64,000 bases of DNA from Glandiceps talaboti (taxonomy: Eukaryota > Hemichordata > Enteropneusta > Spengelidae). Shown here piece after piece: positions 28,660 through 40,247 of the stretch (positions are counted from its first letter, which is position 1; each line of letters begins with the position of its first letter). The position numbers were made by a program, and so were the translations under genes. The stretch lies in assembly GCF_964340395.1 (NCBI RefSeq), contig NC_135568.1:9239276-9303275 (forward strand). The letters are read 5' to 3'. The notes beneath the pieces were generated by a model. The model was given only the letters and a program-made list of their open reading frames with translations. It ran no database searches and was not told where the DNA came from.

Positions 28660-31600
28660 CAACACACAAACACACAGCAGTGTGTTGCTAATATGTTAGA
28701 ACTATGATATTAAAGAAAGGGTGTAGGGTAGGAAGTGTGGTATAATGTATGTCATACTGAAATTGTGAGTATGTTAATCAACAGAAAAAAAGTATGTAGA
28801 CAGAGACTTAAAGTAGAATTATTTACAGATGTGAAATACAACTTGGTATTATCCCAACCTGTTGTTGTTATACCTGATCTGTGGTTTATCAGACAATGAA
28901 GTAATTCATTGATGGGGGTCAAAAGCAATGTGCAGATTAGCCAAGAAGTACAAAGACAACTGAAATATCAACTTACTCATGTTACTCGGATTACCGTGTT
29001 GGATCAGAAATGTACACTGCTAAGGTTAATGGACCGTTTCGATGTTTTCTTTGTTAATTGCGTGAAATAGGCTCTCAAGATAAACAAATTGTAGAGTAGA
29101 GTCTGCCTGTTGGATAATTATCCATCAAATGGATTGAAGTGAATTGCGGAATGTTGGGTTTTATGTTCTCAAAGTTAATAGGGAAATCTATGTGTCCGTG
29201 AAGTCAGGGAGGTTAGAATTTCAGGAATGATCAGAAGTAAGGCAAGAAAATGGAAAATTGAAGAAAAAAAATGGCGAGAATTTATATTTGTATACATTAT
29301 GTTAGGGAGTTCCATGTATAATTAAATATTGTTCTCCAATATTTTTCAGTCAATGAAAATATTAATGAGTTAAGGGGCCTTCTCACTATATGTTGATAGA
29401 TGGGTAGTGACAAATTCCTTGAGATCAGGAGACTGAAAAACAGAAAAAATTATGTCGATTTTGAATGTTAATGTCACTCACATGTTTAGTTCTATGAAAC
29501 TACTAATGTACATTTAGATATGCGTTGTCTCAATGTAAAAAGACCAGGGTATAAATTCCATATTTTTTGTCCAAATGTGTACAACTTGGCAATTGGTATA
29601 CGTCACATACCATATAATGATGATAATATACATGTATAGTGGAACAGTGTACAGGCAGAAATCATGCTTTCTTGAATTTTAAAAAAAATTAAAAGACCTC
29701 CAAAAAAGTTCTAAATTGTTCATTACTTTTGAATATTATGACCAAACACATATAAACACAGATTACGCTCTTCTGAGTTCATGCATTGGTTTATTGATAA
29801 CAGAAAAACATGGCTGAAGTAGATGTAATACCAACATACATATACATGTAGTCCTGTGTAATCTTTTAGTAACAAATATTGACGACACAAAGAAGTGTTT
29901 GTGTAGTAGAGTGTTCATGATAATGTAGTGTGTACTTGACTTGTTACAAGAACATGACAAGTTGTTTGTTCCTAGGAATTGTTACCATAACAGACATTTT
30001 AACAGCAGGCAATAAGGTGGTAACAGTTCTGTGTTTTCATTTTGTCTCTACAGCCGAGTAACGAAGGCAAGGTGGTTAATAGTTTTGTGTTTTCATTTTG
30101 TCTTTACAGCCAAGTAACGAAGGCTTGTCAAAACATGGATCAATAAAAATGGTGAGTTCCATATTTTCAAGTTTAAGTTTTTTTCAGTTTGTTTTTATAT
30201 TTAAATTGTCCTTCGAACTGATTTTACAAATAAACAGATCAAAACACAACGTACAACATTAGATTTCGTTGTCATAGGCTCTCAGTTTTTACTGGGAAAA
30301 GGGGAGTTGGTTGAGGAGGAGGGGTACTAATATCACATCAAAATAAATTTCTCAGTTTATTTCACATTTAAACTCATTTTATTTCCCCACTGAATTCAAA
30401 ATCAATAAAAACAGTTCTTTAAGTACAACATTTCATTATTTAGGAGATTCTTGATATGTTTTTTTTTTGTAAAATTATAATTTGCCTCCATGTTTTTCAA
30501 AGATTCTTGTAATTCAGGCAAGAATTGTGTTTTGATTTATCATTTGTTTTCTTTCCAGGCACAACCAAGTTTACATAAAGACACCATGTCTCAACAATTA
30601 CAAAGACTCCCTAAGTAAGTATTAATAATATAGTGTTACAAATACTCCCTAAGTAAGTATTAGTAATGTAGAAATGGTAATGTTTACACAGACTCCCTAT
30701 GTATTTATTAATGATATGTAAATGTGAAAATTTACAGACTCCCTAAGTAAGTATTACTGTTCAAATGGGTCGCGTTTACAAAGACTCCCTAAGTATCAAT
30801 AAAGTAGAAATGGTAGACACCCTGAGTAAGTATTAATAATGTAGAAATTGTATCGGCGACAAAGACTCCTAAGTTAGTAGTAATAATGTAGAGATGGTGA
30901 AATTTACAAAGACTCCCTAAGTAAGTATAACAATGTAAAAAAGGTAAAAGTTTATAGTCTAAAAGAAAATCACAATATATGTGTCATTAGTGTAAAAAGT
31001 ATATTTCCTATAATAAAAAGTATTAAAACAAGAAACTGGTATGGGTCATTCAACAAAAAGACAACCACAGATATCCTTGGAAGTAACACTACCTTTAATT
31101 TGTGTGTCAAATGCAAAACTCACTTCATATATTTGTTAATTAGAAAGTGATCTTAATAATAACTTTTTTTGTTTATTTGTTCAACAGAGGGGAGGAATCT
31201 ATGCAATTACAACTTATCTATGTAACAGAGCGGATCCTTGGTGAGTACTCCCTAACTGACTGATGAATTATCAAGATGAAACTTGACCAATCAGAGAATA
31301 GAACATGGTCGTTTAAAGGGGAAGGGTATCTTGTGAATTCACGTTGTTTGATAAAAACTTGGATACTAGATGGCGTTCACTTTCACACTATGGAGTCATC
31401 GTCACAAACCACGGCCGTTTTACGGTACCGAGAATGTATGGAGTTAGTATCATCTGAACTTGCATGAAAGTGACATATATATAATTTATACGACTTGCAA
31501 GGCAACTTCTGTTAAACATACCGTGGACAGCTTCTGTTGTTATGGTAATAGCAATACATTCATTGGAAGTTGCCTAGCAAGTCTCATATGTCACTTTCAC

Positions 31601-33294
31601 CTAGTTCAGATCACTGCCAACTACAGACTGATACGTTAAAGTGAATGAAACCAACATATTTGAACTCATTTTACATCCAAGTGTTTATCATACCAAAGTG
31701 ACTTCACACGGTATTCTGCCCCTTTAACATTTTCAAGCAAACTTTAGTGACTTCACATTGACCAATCAGCTATGATCTTGGTAATTTTGACCAATTAACT
31801 ATCAGCACATGACCTATCCTGGAACAATATTGACCAATCAGCTGTTATCTTCCATAACACATGTCACCATGTACTCCCTGTTATTATTTTTTCCGGAATT
31901 GATATTCCCTGTTAGTATCTTTTTTTCCAGCATTGATATTCCCTGTTATTATTTTTCCGGCATTAATATTCCCTATTATTTTTTTTTCGGCATTGATATT
32001 CCCTGTTAGTATCTTTTTCCAGCATTGATATTGCCTGTTATTATTTTTTTCCGGCATTGATATTCCCTGTTATTATTTTTTTCCAGCATTGATATTCCCA
32101 GTCGAGGATCAAGAAATTATCTATAGGAGCAATCTGAAAGATGTTACCAAGATATTGAAGAATCAACATCATGATAAGTATTTGATGATAAACTTATCAG
32201 AGAAGAGGTATGATTTGGTGCAACTCAATCACCAGGTAAATAAAGGATAATTCATTCTACATTCTGTAACATTTTGAAATAGATGGAAAACTGACTTCAT
32301 TGTCTGAAATCATCAGTCGACCATTTACATGCAGATGAAGAACTTCAGTTTTGGTCAAATAATCAATTGTGTTATATGAGTGTTTGTATTTTTGACTCCC
32401 TAAGTATTTCATGAAATGTTGTTATTACGGCACAAGTTATTGCATTAAAGTGTTTCTGACCCCCTAAGTGTTTGATAAAAAGTTTGCAGTGGTGACTCCC
32501 TAGGTGTTTCATGAAATGTTATTATTGTGACTTCCTAGTTATTCCACTAAAATTGTGTATGACTCCCTAGGTGGTTGATAAAATGGTTTGTGACTCCCTA
32601 GGTGCTTGATTAATTAAAATGTTATGGCTCCCTATTTTACTAATTTTTCATTTGACTCCCTAGGTGCTTGATTTAGGATGGCCAGACTACCTAGCCCCAC
32701 CTTTAGAGAAACTTTGCAGTATTTGTAAAGCTATAGAATCATGGCTGTCATCAGATTCACAGAATGTTGTTGTAATACATGCTAAGGTAAGTAAAATCTG
32801 CATCATTCAGAAAGTCTGAATTTGTATATCAAGAAATTTGAAGATGATATATTTTGAGTACAACTACTTTCAAACACAATAATTCTTTTAATCTTTTGAG
32901 AAATTTAAATAACACAAGGTATAGAGAAATCTTTTTTACCAGGTTTTTACATATTATAGTTTTGACGTAACATTTTAAAAGTAGTTCTTTTATTCCAGCA
33001 ATATTGTGGCACTTGATTTTATATTATGAAAATGTATTGTCATAATTTTTTTAAACCTCGAACTGTACTTCTCTTGTATGTAGTTGACAGCATTATTTTC
33101 TTATACCAGTGCTATGTTTTGTCTTGCTCTTCTAACCCTGAAAGTCAAGGTCAAATGGTTCAAGTTAATGAATGAATTGTTATTTTTGGTTCACTTTCTA
33201 GGGAGGGCTTGGCAGACTGGGTGTTGTGCTGTCAGCTTATATAGAGTACATTATGATATGTAATGGGTAAGTTCTTTAATTTCTTATCAAGTTT

Positions 33295-33369
<75 letters not shown>

Positions 33370-36300
33370 TGAGGAGGGGAGGGGAGGGGGGGTGGGAGGC
33401 TTTAAAGGCCAATGTTGACCTGCATAAAAATATGTCCACTGTAGTGGAAAACAGTTTTCTGGCAAATCAAGCTATAGGAAAAATTGGGGGTCAATGTTAT
33501 CACTCAAACATTGAGATTTAAGACTAACTCAAGAGTCGTCTTGCAAGAGATGGGTAAAGACACATCCAATATACCATGTCACAAAATTCATTCTCATAAA
33601 ACAAGAATTGAGGTTACACGCTATAAACAAATCAATGACTAATGGCTGTCAAGTCCAAAATGTCTGCTTTATATAAATTATAACAGTTTACAAGATCATA
33701 ACCAGAACTAAGATATCAACTATATGGATAAGTCACTATCACATATCAGGATCAGATTTCTGTTTGTTGCATTAACATAACACTGGGGGATGTATAGTGT
33801 ATATTAGACCACAGGGCTGAGTACAAATAAGGTGAAATATTATTTCAAATACAAGACCACAGGACCATTAAAAGTAATATATGATACATACTTTGTGGTA
33901 TGTTTAATAGACCATAGGGCTCAATACAATGTCACATTGAAATATCATTTCAAGTACAGACCACACATATATCGCAGTGAAATGTGATATGGGTAGTGTT
34001 ATGTTAATTGATCCCAGGTCTAAGTACAATGCCATTATATTAGTGGAACTGTATTTCACATTCAGACCATATGACTGTTATTGAAATAGATATGATTATG
34101 ATACATGTGGTGTTATGATGTTGATAGACCACAGCAGTACAATGAGTTCAATGTTATAATGAACTTGAATCATTTGATGGCCTGGAGACTTGTCTATCTG
34201 GTTTGACATACTCGTTCCTCCCCCGAGGGGGCAACGTACATAGACTGCAATGTGGGAAGGGTCTGCGTGAAAGGGGTCGGGTTTTTATGCTGGTTTGTAT
34301 CAGAAAGGGTATACTTTTTATGAGGTGGTGGTATGAGAAAGGGTTGGGTGAATCAAAACTTGCATTAATTAACAGAGACTATGCAGTCAACACTGGAAGC
34401 GTCCCAACCTAGTATATCTACCTTCAAAACTTCCATACTCTCGTCACTCATGCCACGCTAGATCTAGGGCTAGCTTCCCCTGGGAGCCCTGGCTAGACTA
34501 ATTAAAATGCAACTTGGTATCAGAAAGGGCATACTTTTTGCATAAAATTGGTATCACGACACATTGGGTTTCAATGTTTGTGAGGAGCGTCCCCGTAATG
34601 TTACCCATTGACTAACCCCACCCCCCACCCCCCACCCCCATCAATATGGTGCCTTGGTCACTATTGAAAGGTTTAGTTTATTGAATTTTTAAAAAAAGTA
34701 AATTTATGTTTATTAAATTATTTCAATTTTCTTTTTTATACAGGAATGGTAATCAGTCAGTAGAGAAGTATGCCATGAAGCGTTTTTATGATGAAAATCT
34801 ATTACCAGTAATTCAAGCGTCGCAGCTGAGATACGTCAAATATTTTGCAGGTTTATTATCGGGGGAAATACAAATTAATAATGCACCTTTATACATCCAC
34901 TACATAATTCTTCATGGCATACCTAATTTTGAAGGGAGGGGAGGTAAGTGTTGAAAATATAATGCATGTTTTTGTTAAATCAAATTATGATATGATGTGT
35001 GACAGGATTAGTATTTTATATTTGAGAAATGAAACCGCAAACTATCGTCTTTTGCAAACACTTTAATGAGGATTGCAAATCAAGTAAAAAATATCAATTT
35101 TGGAAAAATCAAATTATGTGTTTTTATCAATCTTGATTTTTCATTACAAACATTTATGGATTTACAGAATTTATGTTTTGAAAATTTGCGTATTAAGGGA
35201 TCATTATAGATTGTCGAAGTAACTCTTTGGCAGCCTTTTTGTGGTTCACAGTTTCCTTTTGACTTTAGTTATCATTTCTAGGTCATTGTTAAAGTATAAT
35301 TCTGAATTGAAAGTATCACCAACATACACATAATTAGACACTCATTTTTAAAGAAAGTTTTAACTGACTGATTGACTAATCATTTTAAAGGTGTAAACCA
35401 TGAATTAACTAAGACTGCCCTTATTCACAATCGTCTTTTTTCATTTCCAGGATGTCGGCCATTTGTGAAAATTTACCAATCCATGCAACCTATTTATACC
35501 TCAGGAGTATAGTAAGTATTGGTGTGATTGTAAATCCAAGTAATCAACAAAATAAGAACTATAAGTTTATGATCTCAACTCTTCTAACATGTTTTGTTTT
35601 CATGAAATCACCATGGTAACCCACATTGACTTATTTATTAGGTTGTGTTGAGGTTCAAGGTATTTGAAGTTTTCGCATATTTGCAGATGACTTTTTTAAA
35701 AGGAAAATGCGTATTTGATATTCAAGAAGCTACTTTTCTTATACAAAAAAATGACCTTAGAAATATTGTATGATTATATATTTACTGTAAGCTTTGGGGA
35801 CAGTTATGTGTACATTGTATTTCAAAAACTTGATGAAAACTTTTTGGCCAAATGTGGATGTTGGATCTCCTAGCCCAATTTGGATTGTTAGAGACATGAA
35901 TTGTATTATTTGATTGATTAACAGCACTTTGACAGACAATGTGAATAGATTAGCTGTACCCATACAACCTGCTCTACAACTCAGAGGAGATATATTGGTA
36001 AGTAGAATTATCAACTTTCATATCCTTAGTATGTTAAATGCCTAAGAAAATAATTTAACATTTTTTTCCATACCAAGACTTACATCAGGTTTTTGGGTTA
36101 ACGATAATTGTGTTGAGTGGCCAAATCTTTGCAAATTAACACCAAATTTCTGTTGTGTGTTCTCTAGGTGAAATGTTACCACAAGAAAGTACATGGTAGT
36201 AACCGTGATGTCGTTTTCCGCTGTCAATTTCATACATGTGCTATATCACAGTATCACCTTGCGTTTACAAAATATGAGTTGGACGATGCTTCTAAAGGTA

Positions 36301-39300
36301 AGTCAATGTGTTTGTTGAAATTTTGTTCACCCTTGTGACACATAGGAGTAAAATCTGGTAAACATTTCACAGACTGCATACCGGGTACCATTATTTTGAT
36401 ATCTGTTATTAAAAATCCAGAGAACTCAGGTTGCCTAGTTACTGCACCTCACAAAGAAGTAACAATTTGACTAAGTTTAAAGTTACAGAAGGAGCACCTA
36501 TATCATTGCGTCAGTATGCCAGTTGTCTGATTGGCCCTTGATAAATGAATTATCTTGAAATATCAGCACTGGCTAGTAAAATTCATCACCCTGACAGTCA
36601 TTTATCTCCAATAGTAAATTATATATTTAGTACTGACCTTTCCACAACTAAACCAAACCACAAAGCAATACCAGTTAATATATATTGTACTACTAGATGT
36701 CATTACTTATAATAAGTAGTTTTAGGGTACACATAACGGCATTGTATTTTCGGAAACATTGTAAAGTCTTTGAATTTTACATAGTTTTCAGTGTTTCGAA
36801 CATGTCTTTAAAGAAATGTGTAATCACAGTTCAATAAAATCCAGATACACCTGTACAGGTACATTGTATTTCTTCCCTTCATTGTATTTTCAGAAACATT
36901 TGCTGTAAATTCTTGAATTTTACATAGTTTTCAGTCTTTCAAACATGTCTTTTAAAAATGTGGGTGATCACCGTTCATTGAAAGCAAGATACACCTGTAC
37001 AGGTATTTCTTACCTAATTCAGACAAGTTGCGTTATTTCAAAGGTTGTTACAAGTTGTGCATTTTGTGTTCTTTCCCCCAGATAATAGGTTTCCAGACTA
37101 TGGAAAAGTTGAGTTGCTCTTTTCAGACACAGACAACAGAGCGCAGGGTATGGAAGGTCTATATGATCCCAACATTCCTGTTGACCATAGGGAAGATTCC
37201 CTCACAAGGTGGGATTCCTATGAAAACTTTGGAAAACACATCGAAGAGAGCAGCTTAGAAGGCAAGTCAAGTCAGTTATTTTGTTCCAAGATTATCTGAA
37301 GTTGTCATAAAATTTTCCCCGACATATTTATCTTTCAAATGATTTTCTCAGTATCTTTATCCGTCAAAGCTTCAAATTTGTATGTGGGTACAGTTTAAAG
37401 AAGTGTATGTTAAACATATTGATTTCTCCTTGACACAAAGTAGTCACTGTTACAAGACCTTAAAACATATACAATAAAAAAAAGTTAGAGACATTATTTC
37501 CCAATATTTTTACTTCATTAAGCCAAGGAAAATATGAGTGACTACTATGAGTTAAAAATAATTAAATAGCAATTTTGAACATTTGAAATGATTACAGGTC
37601 TAACACTGCAAAAATAAATGAAGTAGATATGTGTTGTGATGATATAGAACAAGTGGGTTATAAATACCATATTTTCTGTTCAAATAAACTGTTGCAAATT
37701 AATGGCCTACATGATGGATTATGTATGCTCTTCTCTCATTAAAGTTATCATTAAAACAGAGCATTTTCTGTGTTGTAATTATAGGATTTAGAGCTGATCG
37801 CTTTGTGTATGATTTGAGAATTTATAGTCTAGCTGCTAGACCTCAGGCTTTCTTCTGTTATGACCTTTGGTCACCTTGCACCTGAAAGTCGCAATCAATG
37901 GCAAACACCTGAATGCTGCTAGCGCCCTCAGTGGTGATCTTTGGTGGCCTTCACAGTGAGCAGAATAGCCCGAAGGGTCTAGCAGTAAGACTAATAAGTA
38001 CGGTATTCTAATAGTAAGTAAAACAAGAGAAGAAAGTCGTTGTATAACACAAGTATCTGTTTTTCTCTCCACAGCTGATATTGCAGAGATTGACAGCACA
38101 GGCAAACGTCATCTGACTCACACACATGGTCCTGTTGATGGCAGTTTATATGCAAGGGTTAACAAGAAAGGTCAGTTTGTGTCAAATGGACCTGAGGGTG
38201 CAGAACATGAATCTCATCACCACACCCACGGTATGACACTTGATATTGACAGCAATGTGAACCAAGTAATGGATAGCCTTACAATCAATGATAAAGACCA
38301 TAATAGGAATGAGACACCAGCCAAGAAAGAAGGTACAGCACCTTTAAAATCACCAACTGAAACAATCAGACGAAAGGTGCACAAAGAGGGACCTAAACCT
38401 AACACTTTGAAAGAGTGGTTCAGTCGAGGACGACCCAACCACCCAGCTGACTACACACACCATACATTGAAAAGAGGGAAACAGTCACAGAGTGTGGATG
38501 ATCAACTTATGCTTAAAGCCCAAGAAGGAAATGTAAGCCCACCTACATCTATTCGGAGTCTTCCACAAGATACTAGAAACTACCCAAGGGATCATGCCTA
38601 TAGGGGTGTTTTTAGTGATGAAAATCCATATGCAGAGATTCCCGATTATGCCCAGTCTTCTCCAACATCTTCCATGACAAGTGGGCCACCACAAACAAGC
38701 TCTTTTAGTTCACTCAGTGAAGTTACAAATCAGTCTGTGGCTGGTAAAGGTGTCAACAATCTGAGTCCAGGTGAGAAAACACATGGCTATACCCTGATTG
38801 ATGGTCAGATTGTGTTACCAGGATCAGCACAGCATGTACACATGGCTCATGGTCATCCTGGACATAGTGGGCATGGACATAATGTGGAGTATCCGGTTGA
38901 TGGCAGACACCATCATCAAGGGCATGTAGTGCATGGTCATACTGTTGAGTATAGTGGAGATATCAGACACCAGCACCCTGGCCAAGAAGGCACAGCTCAT
39001 CCTGCCCAGATGAGCCATGGAGAGCTGTCCGGACAGTCATCACACATTCATCATGAATATACTGTCCACCAAAACCAGGAAAGGAATGTTGATGAAATGC
39101 AGTACCCTCATGGAACAGTGCAATATGGCAGGAACCATACTGGTGAGCCAACACAACCTACAGGACAGAGCGGACAAACATCGCATTCTACAGAACATGT
39201 ACACCATGTGATACATCATAGTGGACAACCCGGTCATATGACACAACGTGATGGCCAACCAGAGCAAATGGTACAGCAGGCTGGACATCAAGGACTTCCA

Positions 39301-40207
39301 CATCACCCCACAGGACAGACACATCAAGTCACACATCATACCATACAACAAGGCCCGGTGGTACAACCGGCCGGCCAGCCAGGTCACATGGAACATCATC
39401 ACCCTGGACAACATGTTCACACAGAACATCACGTTGAACAACATGTTCATACAGAACATCATCCTGGACAACCAGGCCATGTGGAACCTCATAGTAAACA
39501 ACCAGGCCATAGGGAACAACCAGTTGGACAACCAGGCCATATAGAACAACCTCCTGCACAACAAGGGGATGTTAGACAACCTTCCAGTCAGACTGATCAC
39601 GTTCATCATGTGCAGTATACAACCTTCCAAGAACAACTATCACCTCAGTCGAGACAACCTCCTCATCAGGCTGTCTCAACTGAACATAAGCACTTAGATG
39701 GTGGTACTGACAGTCCTTCAAATCTACCTGGTTCAGGATCAATTCATGGACATCCTGGGGACTATACTCAAGTGAGGAGAGTTGTTCAGGTTCATTCAGC
39801 AAATAACCACAACCAACCAGTGGGTGTCATTGATGTTCATCGCCCAGCCAGTCAGAGTCCTCCTAACATGCCTCGATCTCATGCTGTGGCCGATCAAGAT
39901 CAGCCAAGTCAGGTACATCACCATCCTGTCTCACCAGATCAATCTCCTGTGAAACAAACCCAGTATCAAGTCACTAGGTATGAAGTGACAGAACATCAGC
40001 ACACTCATCATGGGCAGCCCGGAGTTGTTCAACATGCAACATCAGAGCCAATGTCACCAACTCAAACATGGGCACAAAGGCAGAAACAACAGCTGGAACT
40101 ACAAGAACAACAACAGCAACAACAAACACCTACACCAACACACCACACTGTGGTACAACAACAGCCAACAACACAATACATCCTGACACAGCAACACCAA
40201 CACCAGC

Positions 40208-40247
<40 letters not shown>

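Larger units (their letters stand above)
24606..30109 (+). other. Intron 3, 5.5 kb, microsatellite-rich
   Basis: Holds a TTGGTCAATATACATTTTG-type minisatellite, a CA/CT/CATA compound array at 26.5 kb and a TACA array at 28.3 kb. All ORFs over the arrays are artefacts. No gene is seen in the remainder. Confidence 0.85.

Noticed and set aside
28201-28707. ORFs of up to 168 codons with HTYIHTYI
   Set aside because: TACA array translations.
37262-37299. Exon 14 read-through to TGA as an alternative C-terminus
   Set aside because: Phase and conservation across the GC donor to exon 15 are strong. A truncated isoform is possible but unsupported.
39040-39636. 198-codon minus-strand ORF opposite exon 15
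   Set aside because: Shadow of the His/Gln-rich coding repeat on the plus strand.
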